From Micromonospora narathiwatensis (GTDB lineage Bacteria; Actinomycetota; Actinomycetes; Mycobacteriales; Micromonosporaceae), in contig NZ_LT594324.1 in NCBI RefSeq assembly GCF_900089605.1, forward strand, positions 6,262,001 to 6,326,000: 64,000 nt of DNA, written 5' to 3'. Both the position numbers and the translations under genes were made by a program. Positions 19,671-28,166 of the stretch are shown here, piece after piece. The notes below the pieces were generated by a model. It did not search any database, was not told where the DNA came from, and saw only the letters and a list, made by a program, of their open reading frames with translations. Positions within the stretch are counted from its first letter, which is position 1; each line of letters opens with the position of its first letter.

Positions 19671-21098
19671 TCAGGGGCGGCCCATGCCGCGGTAGGCCCA
19701 GCCCGCCTGCGTCCACAGTGTGGAGTCGAGGCAGTTGCGCCCGTCGACCACCTTGCGCCCGTTGACCAGTTCGCCCAGGGCGACCGGGTCGGCGTTGCGG
19801 AACTCGGCCCACTCGGTGAGGACGCAGACCAGGTCGGCGTCGCGGACGGCGTCGTTCATGGTCGCCTCGTACGTCAGCTCGGGCACCGCCCGGCGCGCGT
19901 TCTCCATGCCCTGCGGGTCGAACACGTGCACGTCGGCGCCGGCCTTGCCGAGCAGCGCGGCGACCGCGAGCGCCGGGGCGTCCCGCACGTCGTCGGTGTT
20001 CGGCTTGAAGGTGGCGCCGAGCACCGCGATCCGGGTGCCGGAGAGGTCCGGACCGGCCGGCCCGGACCGGCGGCCGAGCAGGTCGGCGGCGACCTGCACC
20101 ACCCGGGTACGCCGACGCAGGTTGATCAGGTCGACCTCGTGCAGGAAACGCAGCGCCTCGCCGGCGCCGAGTTCCTGGGCGCGGGCCTGGAACGCCCGGA
20201 TGTCCTTGGGCAGGCAGGCGCCGCCGAAGCCGAGGCCGGCCTGGAGGAAGCGGTTGCCGATCCGGGGGTCGTACCCGATGGAACGGGCGAGCTGGGTGAC
20301 GTCGCCGCCGGCGGCCTCGCAGACCTCGGCCATCGCGTTGATGAAGGAGATCTTGGTGGCCAGGAAGGCGTTCGCGGCGACCTTGACCAGCTCGGCGGTG
20401 GCGAAGTCGGTGACCACCAGCGGCACCTCACGGTCCTCGGTGGCGGCCAGGTCGAAGACGCCCTTGTGGGCGGCGTAGAGCATGCCGTTGGCCCACTCGC
20501 TCTTGACCCCGACCACGATCCGGTTGGGGCGCAGCACGTCGTCGACGGCGAAGCCCTCCTGGAGGAACTCCGGGCTCCACGCCACCTCGACGCCCAGGTC
20601 GGCCGGGGTGTGCTTGCCGACCAGCTGCTCCACCCACTCGGCGGTGCCCACCGGGACGGTGGACTTGCCGACGATCAGCGCCTTGCGGGTCAGGTGCTGG
20701 GCGAGGCTGGTCACCGACGCCTCGACGTACGACAGGTCGGCGCCCATGCCGTCGGCCCGCTGGGGGGTGCCGACGCAGATGAAGTGCACGTCGCCGAAGT
20801 CGGCGGTCTCCTGGATGTCGGTGCTGAACCGCAGCCGGCCGGCGGCCAGGTTGCGCCGGAGCAGCTCGTCCAGGCCGGGTTCGTGGATCGGCACCTCGCC
20901 GGCGTTCAGCTTGGCGATCTTGTCCGCGTCGACGTCGAAGCCGAGCACCTCATAGCCCAGCTCGGCGTAGCAGATGGCGTACGTCGCGCCGAGGTAGCCG
21001 GTGCCGAGGAAGGTCACCCGGGGCCGGGCCGCGCCCGAGGGCGGGGTCACCGCGGCGATGGCCGGCATCGGCTGGGTGTTCGGGTACGGGATGGTCAC
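19671..21098 (-). CDS. ugd: UDP-glucose 6-dehydrogenase
   Basis: 475 residues from GTG 21098, with GGAGAAG upstream. It oxidises UDP-glucose twice with NAD+ to UDP-glucuronate, a precursor for cell-surface glycans. The N-terminal Rossmann motif is FLGTGYLGATYA. VGKSTVPVGTAEWV and SPEFLQEGFAVDD are family hallmarks, the catalytic cysteine is in GFGGACLPKDIRAF, and the C-terminal NAD/UDP domain has GATFKPNTDDVRDAPAL. The first 17 residues (IPYPNTQPMPAIAAVTP) are a non-conserved extension. It is divergent from the acyl-CoA dehydrogenase gene. Confidence 0.93.
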   Translation of the reverse strand: MTIPYPNTQPMPAIAAVTPPSGAARPRVTFLGTGYLGATYAICYAELGYEVLGFDVDADKIAKLNAGEVPIHEPGLDELLRRNLAAGRLRFSTDIQETADFGDVHFICVGTPQRADGMGADLSYVEASVTSLAQHLTRKALIVGKSTVPVGTAEWVEQLVGKHTPADLGVEVAWSPEFLQEGFAVDDVLRPNRIVVGVKSEWANGMLYAAHKGVFDLAATEDREVPLVVTDFATAELVKVAANAFLATKISFINAMAEVCEAAGGDVTQLARSIGYDPRIGNRFLQAGLGFGGACLPKDIRAFQARAQELGAGEALRFLHEVDLINLRRRTRVVQVAADLLGRRSGPAGPDLSGTRIAVLGATFKPNTDDVRDAPALAVAALLGKAGADVHVFDPQGMENARRAVPELTYEATMNDAVRDADLVCVLTEWAEFRNADPVALGELVNGRKVVDGRNCLDSTLWTQAGWAYRGMGRP

Positions 21099-21346
21099 GC
21101 CTGTCTTCTCCGCTCGCACTGGCGGCGCTTCCTTGCGTCGCATTTGGCTGCGGCGCCTGGCCGGGCACCGGTGGGGGACTTTTTGCTGTGGTTCTGTGGT
21201 CGCTGGTCGGCTTCGACGCCCATCACGCACGAGCCTACGCGGCGGTAAGGAGCACCAGTTCCCAGGTCGCTATCCTTCACCTTGCGCGGCCGGCGGTGGT
21301 AAGGCACTCGGACTGCGCATTTTAGCGTTGAAGGGGAGGGGCCGAC

Positions 21347-22510
21347 ATGGCCGCAGAACAGTCGTTCGACGTTTACCGGTTGCCGGAGGAGCACGAGGCG
21401 GTCCGGGAAGCGGTCCGTGAGGTCTGTACGGCGAAGGTGGCCCCGCACGCCGCCGAGGCGGACGAGACCGGCGAGTTCCCCAAGGCGTCGTACGACGCGC
21501 TGCGCGCGGCCGACTTCCACGCCCCGCACATCCCCGTCGAGTACGGCGGCGCCGGCGCGGACGCGCTGGCCACGGCCATCGTGATCGAGGAGGTGGCCCG
21601 TGCCTGCGCGGCCTCCTCGCTGATCCCGGCGGTGAACAAGCTGGGCACCATGCCGCTGATCCTGGCCGGCTCGGCGGAGTTGAAGCGGAAGTACCTGACC
21701 CCGGTCGCCACCGGCGAGGCGATGTTCTCGTACTGCCTCTCGGAGCCGGAGGCGGGCAGCGACGCCGCCTCGATGACCACGAAGGCGGTCCGGGACGGCG
21801 ACCACTGGGTGCTCAACGGCGTGAAGCGGTGGATCACCAACGCGGGCGTCTCCGAGTACTACACCGTCTTCGCTGTGACCGATCCCACAGCCCGCTCCAA
21901 GGGCATCTCGGCCTTCGTGGTGGAGAAGTCCGACCCCGGGGTCAGCTTCGGCGCGCCGGAGAAGAAGCTCGGCATCAAGGGCTCGCCCACCCGCGAGGTG
22001 TACTTCGACAACGTCCGGATCCCGGCGGACCGCATGATCGGCGCCGAGGGCACCGGCTTCGCCACCGCCATGCGCACCCTGGACCACACCCGGGTCACCA
22101 TCGCCGCCCAGGCGCTCGGCATCGCGCAGGGTGCGCTGGACTACGCCAAGGGGTACGTCCAGGAGCGCAAGCAGTTCGGCAAGCCGGTGGCCGAATTCCA
22201 GGGCGTCCAGTTCATGCTCGCCGACATGGGCATGAAGCTGGAGGCGGCCCGGCAGCTCACGTACGCCGCCGCCGGGAAGTCCGAGCGGGGCGACGCGGAC
22301 CTGACCTACTTCGGCGCCGCCGCCAAGTGCTTCGCCTCCGACGCCGCCATGGAGATCACCACCGACGCCGTCCAGTTGCTCGGCGGTTACGGCTACACCC
22401 GCGACTACCCGGTCGAGCGGATGATGCGGGACGCCAAGATCACCCAGATCTACGAGGGCACCAACCAGGTGCAGCGGATCGTGATGGCGCGCCAGCTCCT
22501 CAAGGGCTGA
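21347..22510 (+). CDS. acyl-CoA dehydrogenase (FadE25-like)
   Basis: 387 residues from ATG 21347 with GGGGAGGGG upstream. FAD enzymes of this family introduce an alpha-beta double bond into acyl-CoA and pass electrons to ETF. SYCLSEPEAGSDAASM is the flavin-binding signature, and the catalytic glutamate lies in QIYEGTNQVQR near residue 367. RKQFGKPVAEFQGVQFMLAD and QLLGGYGYTRDYPVERMMRD are typical of short/branched-chain members. In M. tuberculosis fadE25 adjoins purE-purK, and the same genes are close together here with a membrane protein and ugd between them, so an orthologue of that gene is likely. Substrate not determinable. Confidence 0.9.
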   Translation: MAAEQSFDVYRLPEEHEAVREAVREVCTAKVAPHAAEADETGEFPKASYDALRAADFHAPHIPVEYGGAGADALATAIVIEEVARACAASSLIPAVNKLGTMPLILAGSAELKRKYLTPVATGEAMFSYCLSEPEAGSDAASMTTKAVRDGDHWVLNGVKRWITNAGVSEYYTVFAVTDPTARSKGISAFVVEKSDPGVSFGAPEKKLGIKGSPTREVYFDNVRIPADRMIGAEGTGFATAMRTLDHTRVTIAAQALGIAQGALDYAKGYVQERKQFGKPVAEFQGVQFMLADMGMKLEAARQLTYAAAGKSERGDADLTYFGAAAKCFASDAAMEITTDAVQLLGGYGYTRDYPVERMMRDAKITQIYEGTNQVQRIVMARQLLKG

Positions 22511-22532
22511 GCGGCCGGGCTGCGACGATCGG

Positions 22533-22562
22533 GCGGGCGGGCCGGGGTTCCGGCCCGCCCGC
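22533..22562. terminator. GC-rich hairpin between convergent genes
   Basis: A perfect 13-bp inverted repeat (GCGGGCGGGCCGG, loop GGTT) is flanked by further pairing bases (ACGATCG ... CGGTCGT). It lies 22 bases after the acyl-CoA dehydrogenase stop and just before the end of the minus-strand membrane gene; no T-tract. Confidence 0.7.
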
Positions 22563-22567
22563 GGTCG

Positions 22568-23227
22568 TCATCGGGTTTCTGCGGTGCCCTCCGGTCGGGC
22601 CGTCGTACGCGGGGGCGCGGACCACGGCGACTCGCCGCCGACGCGGCGGGGCAGGGGTTCGGTGGGGGTGGTGTCGGAATAGCCCAGCGTGAGCGGGGCG
22701 GTGTCCCTGTCGTTCAGGTCGGACGGGGGCCAGTCGCCGAGCGGGTGGGTCTGCTCGGTCGGCTGGTCGGCCGGGGGCAGCTCCGTCTCGGCCGCCGGCT
22801 TCCCGGGCCACCGCCGCCACCGCTGCCCGCTGAACACGGCCATCAGCAGCAGCATGCCGATCAGGAACAGCGTGCCGTTCTCCAGCGGCTCGCGCAGTGG
22901 CAGCGGGTCCCCGAGCACCTTCCAGCCGTCCGGGATCTGGTCACGTACGGTGAACGGCGCGACGAACAGGCCGAGGTAGGGCACGACCAGCAGCAGCCCG
23001 GCCACGAGCGGCCCGAGCGGTGAGAAGCGCAGCGTGCCGAGCAGGCCGAGCAGGACGCCGGCGACGCCGAGGTAAACGGCCGGCTCGATCAGGTTGGGTG
23101 TGCTGTATGTACCGATCTCCACCCAGCGGTGCACGGTGCGTCCAGACCCGTCCTGACCGAGGGTGACGAGCACCCAGGTGACGGGCGCCACCACCAACCC
23201 GGCGAGGAAGCTCCACAGATGTCGCAT
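22568..23227 (-). CDS. four-helix membrane protein with acidic/Pro-rich tail, unknown
   Basis: 219 residues. Four transmembrane helices are visible (about 3-24, 46-66, 72-93 and 118-135), with one extracytoplasmic loop (TVRDQIPDGWKVLGDPLP). A ~75-residue hydrophilic C-terminal tail follows (TELPPADQPTEQTHPLGDWP and on). I do not recognise the family. Its ATG is only 23 bp from the ATG of the divergent thioesterase gene, and the two -10 elements overlap, so the genes are probably expressed together. Confidence 0.7.
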   Translation of the reverse strand: MRHLWSFLAGLVVAPVTWVLVTLGQDGSGRTVHRWVEIGTYSTPNLIEPAVYLGVAGVLLGLLGTLRFSPLGPLVAGLLLVVPYLGLFVAPFTVRDQIPDGWKVLGDPLPLREPLENGTLFLIGMLLLMAVFSGQRWRRWPGKPAAETELPPADQPTEQTHPLGDWPPSDLNDRDTAPLTLGYSDTTPTEPLPRRVGGESPWSAPPRTTARPEGTAETR

Positions 23228-23233
23228 CCGCGC

Positions 23234-23243
23234 ACCGTACCGT
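23234..23243. promoter_or_regulatory. symmetric bidirectional -10 region
   Basis: ACCGTACCGT contains TACCGT on the plus strand (23238-23243, 7 bases before ATG 23251) and TACGGT on the minus strand (23239-23234, 6 bases before ATG 23227), sharing the central TA. Both genes would be leaderless. This is sequence inference; -35 elements for each side would lie inside the opposite gene. Confidence 0.5.
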
Positions 23244-23250
23244 TTCCGGC

Positions 23251-23769
23251 ATGACAGATCATCCCTCCACCGGGCCGGCCGGCAAGCCGACCTCGTACTC
23301 GCGGGTCACGTTGAGCCGGATCATGACCGCTGTCGATGTCAATCTGTACGGGACCGTGCACGGTGGGGTACTGATGAAGTTCGTCGACGACGTCGCCGGG
23401 GCGGCGGCGGCCCGGCACAGCGGCGGCACCGCGGTCACCGCCTCGATCGACGAGATCGTCTTCTCCGAGCCGGTCCGGGTGGGCGACCTGGTGCACGCGC
23501 ACGCCCAGGTCAACTGGACCGGGCACACCTCGATGGAGGTGGGCGTGAGGGTGATCGCCGAACGCTGGGACTCGGCCGAGGACGAGCCGGTCCGGGTCGC
23601 CACGGCGTACCTCGTCTTCGTGGGCGTGGACGTCGGCGGCGCGCCTCGCCCGGTCCGGCCGGTGCTGCCGGAGACCCTGGAGGACGAGCGGCGCTACCGG
23701 GAGGCGGAGATCCGTCGGGCCCACCGGCTGGCCCGCCGCCGGGCCATCCAGGCCCACCGCGCGGGCTGA
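23251..23769 (+). CDS. acyl-CoA thioesterase (hotdog fold, YciA-type)
   Basis: 172 residues. The hotdog signature VNLYGTVHGGVLMKFVDDVAG (in two parts, about 29-49) with a following aromatic-free beta sheet (TASIDEIVFSEPVRVGDLV, AQVNWTGHTSMEVGVRV) is typical of cytosolic acyl-CoA hydrolases of the YciA / BACH type. The enzyme releases free CoA from acyl-CoA in the cytoplasm. The last ~35 residues are basic and rich in Arg (EERRYREAEIRRAHRLARR-like). It neighbours an acyl-CoA dehydrogenase and acetoacetyl-CoA synthetase, consistent with acyl-CoA turnover, though these are separate units. The start is fixed by the divergent arrangement and TACCGT -10. Confidence 0.88.
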   Translation: MTDHPSTGPAGKPTSYSRVTLSRIMTAVDVNLYGTVHGGVLMKFVDDVAGAAAARHSGGTAVTASIDEIVFSEPVRVGDLVHAHAQVNWTGHTSMEVGVRVIAERWDSAEDEPVRVATAYLVFVGVDVGGAPRPVRPVLPETLEDERRYREAEIRRAHRLARRRAIQAHRAG

Positions 23770-23850
23770 CCGTCCCCCGGCTCCCCGTGCTGACCGGCGG
23801 GTCGTACCGGCCGGGGATGGTCCGGCCGCGCCGCACGGCGGGTACCTTGG

Positions 23851-23890
23851 GCCGGTCCACATGCCGCGCGACGAGGACATGTGGGCCGGC
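23851..23890. promoter_or_regulatory. 13-bp inverted repeat upstream of acetoacetyl-CoA synthetase
   Basis: GCCGGTCCACATG (23851-23863) and CATGTGGGCCGGC (23878-23890) pair at 12 of 13 positions across a 14-base loop. It could be an operator for the synthetase, whose start is 109 bp downstream, or a terminator for the thioesterase 81 bp upstream. No T-tract. Confidence 0.4.
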
Positions 23891-23998
23891 CACGCGCCGT
23901 CTCCGGTGAACGGTGCGGACAATGGCCTCGCGAGGTAGGGCAAGATGGCGCCACGGCCCATGCACAGTGTCGTGACCGGGCCTGAGGAGGGTGGAGCA

Positions 23999-25987
23999 GT
24001 GGGTGACGTGCTGTGGACGCCGCCGGCCGACGTACGCGAGCGGTCCCGGATCGGCGACTACCTGCGCTGGCTGGCCGAGCACCGGGGGCTGGAGTTCGCC
24101 GACTACGACGCGCTGTGGCGCTGGTCGGTGACCGACCTCGACGCCTTCTGGCGCTCGATCTGGGACTACTTCGAGGTGGTCGCGCACACCCCGCCGACCG
24201 CGACGCTGGGTGAGCGGAACATGCCCGGCGCCCGCTGGTTCCCCGGGGTGACGCTCAACTACGCCGAGAACGTGCTGCGGATGCCCGGCCGGGCCGACGA
24301 CGACCCGGTGGTGATCGCGTACGGGCAGACCCGCGCGCCCGAGACGCTGGCCGCCGCGCAACTGCGCGAGCAGGTCCGCCGGGTGGCGGCCGGGCTGCGC
24401 CGGCTCGGCGTCGGCCCGGGCGACCGGGTGGCGGCGTACGCGCCGAACATCCCGGAGACGTTCGTGCTGCTGCTGGCCACCGCCAGCCTCGGCGCGATCT
24501 TCTCGTCCTGCGCGCCCGAGTTCGGCACCCGCAGCGTCACCGACCGGTGGCAGCAGATCGAGCCGAAGGTCCTGGTGGCCGTCGACGGTTACCGGTACGG
24601 CGACAAGCCCGTGGACCGGCGGGGCGAGGTGGCCGCGATCCGGGCCGCCCTGCCGTCGGTGGCGTACACGGTCGGCATCGCGTACCTCGATCCGGCCGGC
24701 GAGCTGCCGGGCGCGATCTCCTGGGCCGAGCTGGCGGCGGAGACCGACGAGCCGCTGACCTTCACCCCGGTGCCGTTCGACCACCCGCTCTACGTGCTCT
24801 ACTCCTCGGGCACCACCGGCCTGCCCAAGCCGATCGTGCACGGCCACGGCGGCATCCTGCTGGAGCACCTGAAGATGCTGGCCCTGCACCACGACCTGGG
24901 CCCGGCGGACCGCTTCTTCTGGTTCACCACCACCGGCTGGATGATGTGGAACTTCCTGGTCTCCGGGCCGGCGGTGGGCGCGACGATCGTGCTCTTCGAC
25001 GGCAACCCGGGCCATCCGGACCTGGGCGCGCTGTGGCGGCTGGCGGAGCGGACCGGCACCACGTACTTCGGCACCTCCGCGCCGTTCCTGCTGGCCTGCC
25101 GCAAGGCCGGCCTGGTCCCGCGGGAGATCGCCGGCCTGTCCGCGCTGCGCGGCCTCGGCTCGACCGGCGCGCCGCTGCCCGCCGAGGGCTTCACCTGGGT
25201 GTACGAGAACGTCGGCGCCGACCTCCAGCTCCAGTCGCTCTCCGGCGGCACGGACGTCTGCACCGGCTTCGTCGGCGGGGTGGCGCTGCTGCCGGTGCAC
25301 GCCGGGGAGATCACCTGTCGGGCGCTCGGCGCGAAGGTGGAGGCCCGCTCCGCCGACGGCACCCCGGTGATCGGGCAGCTCGGCGAGCTGGTCATCACCG
25401 AGCCGATGCCGAGCATGCCGGTCGGCTTCTGGAACGACCCGGACGGTGCGCGCTACCGCGAGGCGTACTTCGAGGTCTATCCCGGGGTGTGGCGGCACGG
25501 GGACTGGATCACGATCAACGAGCGGGGCGGCTGCGTGATCACCGGCCGTTCGGACGCCACCCTGAACCGGGGCGGCGTACGGCTCGGCACCGCCGAGTTC
25601 TACTCGGTGGTCGAGGGGCTGGACGAGGTCGTCGACTCGGTTGTGGTGCACCTGGAGGACGACCAGGGCGGCGCGGGTGAGCTGCTGCTCTTCGTGGTCC
25701 TCGCCGAGGGGCTGGAGCTGGACGACGAGCTGCGGAAAAAGATCTGCCGCGAGCTGCGCAACGCCCTGTCCCCCCGGCACGTGCCCGACGAGATCCACCA
25801 GGTGCGGGCGGTGCCCCGTACCCTCTCGGCGAAGAAGCTGGAGGTCCCGGTCAAGAAGATCCTCACCGGCACCCCAGTCGACAACGCCGCCGCCAAGGGC
25901 GCCCTGGCAAACCCCGAATCCCTCACCGCCTTCGCCACCTTCGCCCAACAACGCCGCACCCCCACCACCCACCCCACCCCAGCCTGA
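23999..25987 (+). CDS. acetoacetyl-CoA synthetase
   Basis: 662 residues from GTG 23999 with GGAGG 8 bases upstream; an in-frame ATG at 23945 is less likely. The enzyme activates acetoacetate (ATP, CoA) to acetoacetyl-CoA. It has an N-terminal ACAS-N region (WTPPADVRERSRIGDYLRWL), the AMP-binding P-loop YSSGTTGLPKPIVHG, TTTGWMMWNFLVSGPAVG, LSGGTDVCTGF, HGDWITINERGG and the C-terminal acylation lysine region SAKKLEVPVKK. The TGWMMWN sequence and length favour acetoacetyl-CoA over acetyl-CoA synthetase. The last ~15 residues (RRTPTTHPTP) are encoded by the C-rich flank of repeat copy 1, so the native end may have been altered. Confidence 0.9.
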   Translation: MGDVLWTPPADVRERSRIGDYLRWLAEHRGLEFADYDALWRWSVTDLDAFWRSIWDYFEVVAHTPPTATLGERNMPGARWFPGVTLNYAENVLRMPGRADDDPVVIAYGQTRAPETLAAAQLREQVRRVAAGLRRLGVGPGDRVAAYAPNIPETFVLLLATASLGAIFSSCAPEFGTRSVTDRWQQIEPKVLVAVDGYRYGDKPVDRRGEVAAIRAALPSVAYTVGIAYLDPAGELPGAISWAELAAETDEPLTFTPVPFDHPLYVLYSSGTTGLPKPIVHGHGGILLEHLKMLALHHDLGPADRFFWFTTTGWMMWNFLVSGPAVGATIVLFDGNPGHPDLGALWRLAERTGTTYFGTSAPFLLACRKAGLVPREIAGLSALRGLGSTGAPLPAEGFTWVYENVGADLQLQSLSGGTDVCTGFVGGVALLPVHAGEITCRALGAKVEARSADGTPVIGQLGELVITEPMPSMPVGFWNDPDGARYREAYFEVYPGVWRHGDWITINERGGCVITGRSDATLNRGGVRLGTAEFYSVVEGLDEVVDSVVVHLEDDQGGAGELLLFVVLAEGLELDDELRKKICRELRNALSPRHVPDEIHQVRAVPRTLSAKKLEVPVKKILTGTPVDNAAAKGALANPESLTAFATFAQQRRTPTTHPTPA

Positions 25988-26008
25988 CCCCCCCGTCCCC
26001 ACCCCCCG

Positions 26009-26090
26009 CCCCGGCGATCTTGCAGTTGTGGTCCCCGTGAAAGGGGCACCAGGCCCCAAATCGGCGACCCGAACTGCAAGATCGCCGGGG
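26009..26090. repeat. long inverted repeat element, copy 1
   Basis: Perfect 19-bp arms (CCCCGGCGATCTTGCAGTT at 26009-26027 and its complement at 26072-26090) enclose 44 bp. The left flank is C-rich (from about 25988) and the right flank G-rich (to about 26125), and these flanks also pair imperfectly. Copies with the same core are at 51171-51248 and 52250-52328. It lies between convergent genes, so transcription termination is one possible effect. Confidence 0.9.
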
Positions 26091-26116
26091 TGGGGGCGGG
26101 GGTGGGGTGGGGTGGG

Positions 26117-26806
26117 TTAGGGGAGGGTGTGGGTGATTTTTTCGGAGGCTGTGCGGGAGTTGAGGCGGGACTCGTCGAGGTTGGCGCAGGGGACCAGGGT
26201 GGCGCCGGCCGTGAGCGGGGCGAGGAGCCAGTCGACCGGGTCCGGATGGCGTGTCACGTCGACCAGCAGGCGGTCGCCGAGGGTGAGGCAGAGCTCCGCG
26301 GCGCGGGCCTCCGCGCGGGCCAGCAGCTCCGCGTCCCCCTCGCCACCCTGGGGGTACGGGGTGAAGTGATCGCCGTGCCCGCGCACCGTCGAGACGAAGT
26401 CGGTGAACCCGGCCGGCACCTCGCGCATCGGCAGGGCGAACGGGTCGAGGGCGAGGGCGTAACGCTCGCCGGCCGACCAGGCCGCCGCCGCGTCGATCCC
26501 GCCGGCGGCGGCAAAGAGCACGTCCACGTCCCCTGGAACGTCGACCACGGTCAGCTTCGCCGACCAGCAGCCGAGCAGCACGGCGGCGGTCTGCCAGTGC
26601 GGGGGCAGCAGCGTGGCGGCCGTGTCGCCGGGGCCGAGGGCGGCCTCGTCGACCAGCATGTTGGCCGTCTTGGCCACCCAGTTCGCGAGCGTCGCGCCGG
26701 ACAGTTCGGTGCGCTCGCCGGTGGCGTCGTCGTACCAGGTCAGCAGGGGTCGGGTGGGGTCGGTCGCGATCGCGTCGGCGAAGACCCGGGCAATGTTGTC
26801 GGCCAT
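26117..26806 (-). CDS. TIGR03089 family protein (AMP-binding-like fragment fold)
   Basis: 229 residues. It resembles the N-terminal part of acyl-CoA synthetases (ARVFADAIATDPTRPLLTWYDD; GATLANWVAKTANMLVDEA; LGPGDTAATLLPPHWQTAAVLLG) but lacks the AMP-binding P-loop and the C-terminal domain, which is how the actinobacterial TIGR03089 proteins look. Function unknown. In M. tuberculosis (Rv3268) it lies in the same cell-envelope/F420 neighbourhood. Its stop codon (TAA) lies inside the G-rich flank of repeat copy 1. A leaderless promoter TATCGT lies 8 bases before the ATG. Confidence 0.82.
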   Translation of the reverse strand: MADNIARVFADAIATDPTRPLLTWYDDATGERTELSGATLANWVAKTANMLVDEAALGPGDTAATLLPPHWQTAAVLLGCWSAKLTVVDVPGDVDVLFAAAGGIDAAAAWSAGERYALALDPFALPMREVPAGFTDFVSTVRGHGDHFTPYPQGGEGDAELLARAEARAAELCLTLGDRLLVDVTRHPDPVDWLLAPLTAGATLVPCANLDESRLNSRTASEKITHTLP

Positions 26807-26814
26807 CGGCGCGA

Positions 26815-26820
26815 ACGATA
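26815..26820 (-). promoter_or_regulatory. -10-like TATCGT for the TIGR03089 gene
   Basis: Minus-strand TATCGT ends 8 bases before the ATG at 26806; no ribosome site is visible. Confidence 0.35.
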
Positions 26821-26956
26821 CGCGTCCCGGTGCCGTACTCGATGACAACGACAAGTCGGCGTACCGTCGGGTCGCAGTCAACGCCGGGACCCGGGCCCGG
26901 CGTAGGCTTGCCGACAGTGTTGTTCCCCACAGATCGACAGCCTGAGGAGTCGCCCC

Positions 26957-28102
26957 GTGACCGCCGGTCGCCCGCCCCGCGTGCTCATCGACGCCACGAG
27001 TGTCCCCGCCGACCGTGGCGGCGTCGGTAGATACGTCGATGGCCTGCTCGGCGCCCTCGGCCGGGTCTGCGGCTCCGGCGTGGACCTGGTCGTGGTGAGC
27101 CTCCGCACCGACCTGGAGCGCTACACCCGGATGCTGCCCGGGGCCGAGGTGATCCCCGCCCCGGCGGCGGTCGCGCACCGTCCGGCCCGGCTCGCCTGGG
27201 AGCAGACCGGCCTGCCGCTGCTCGCCCAGCAGGTGGGCGCGGAGGTGCTGCACTCACCCTTCTACACCTGCCCGCTGCGGGCCGGCTGCCCGGTGACGGT
27301 CACCGTGCACGACGCGACCTTCTTCACCGAGCCGGAGCACTACGACAAGTCGCGCCGGACGTTCTTCCGCAGCGCGATCAAGACGTCGCTGCGCCGCGCC
27401 GACCGGGTGATCGTGCCGAGCAAGGCCACCCGGGACGAGCTGATCCGCCTCCTGGACGCCGACCCGACCCGGATCGACGTGGCTTACCACGGGGTCGACC
27501 AGGCCGCCTTCCACGCCCCCGGCGAGGAGGAGAAGGCCCGGGTACGCGCCCGCCTCGGGCTGGGCAGCAGCAGCTACATCGCCTTCCTCGGGGCCAAGGA
27601 GCCGCGCAAGAACGTACCCAATCTGATCCGCGGCTGGGCCCGGGCGGTAGCCGACCGGGAGGACCCGCCGGCGCTGGTCATTGCCGGCGGCCAGGGGCAC
27701 GACGACGACATCGACCGCGCGGTGGCCGAGGTCCCGTCGCACCTGCGGCTGCTCCGCCCGGGTTACCTTCGCTACGCCGACCTGCCCGGCTTCCTCGGTG
27801 GCGCGCTGGTCGCCGCCTACCCGTCGTACGGCGAGGGTTTCGGCCTGCCGATCCTGGAGGCGATGGCGTGCGCGGCGCCGGTGTTGACCACGCCACGGCT
27901 CTCGTTGCCCGAGGTCGGCGGCGACGCGGTGGCGTACACCAGCGAGGCCCCGGACCAGATCGCCACCGACCTGGCCGCCCTGCTCGACGACGAGCAGCGC
28001 CGGCTCTCGCTGGCCAAGGCCGGTTTCGACCGGGCCAAGGAGTTCACCTGGGAGTCCAGCGCGGAGGTGCACATCGCCGCGTGGGGCCGGGCCCGGTCCT
28101 GA
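26957..28102 (+). CDS. GT4-type glycosyltransferase
   Basis: 381 residues from GTG 26957, with GAGGAG upstream and a TAGGCT -10 candidate at about 26904. It has the two Rossmann halves of GT-B enzymes: an N-terminal acceptor domain (LIDATSVPADRGGVGRYVDGL) and a C-terminal donor domain with FLGAKEPRKNVPNLIRGW and the GT4 E-x7-E motif in YGEGFGLPILEAMACAAPV. Enzymes of this kind transfer hexoses from nucleotide sugars to lipid or polysaccharide acceptors at the membrane face. The following gene makes GDP-mannose, so a mannosyltransferase for envelope glycans is plausible but unproven. It occupies the place of wbbL in mycobacterial order, though WbbL is a different (GT2) type. Confidence 0.85.
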   Translation: MTAGRPPRVLIDATSVPADRGGVGRYVDGLLGALGRVCGSGVDLVVVSLRTDLERYTRMLPGAEVIPAPAAVAHRPARLAWEQTGLPLLAQQVGAEVLHSPFYTCPLRAGCPVTVTVHDATFFTEPEHYDKSRRTFFRSAIKTSLRRADRVIVPSKATRDELIRLLDADPTRIDVAYHGVDQAAFHAPGEEEKARVRARLGLGSSSYIAFLGAKEPRKNVPNLIRGWARAVADREDPPALVIAGGQGHDDDIDRAVAEVPSHLRLLRPGYLRYADLPGFLGGALVAAYPSYGEGFGLPILEAMACAAPVLTTPRLSLPEVGGDAVAYTSEAPDQIATDLAALLDDEQRRLSLAKAGFDRAKEFTWESSAEVHIAAWGRARS

Positions 28103-28166
28103 GCGGGGCGTCCCGGGTACCGCCGACCCCCCGTCCCAAGGGGGACGGTTCGGGCATGATGTGCTG

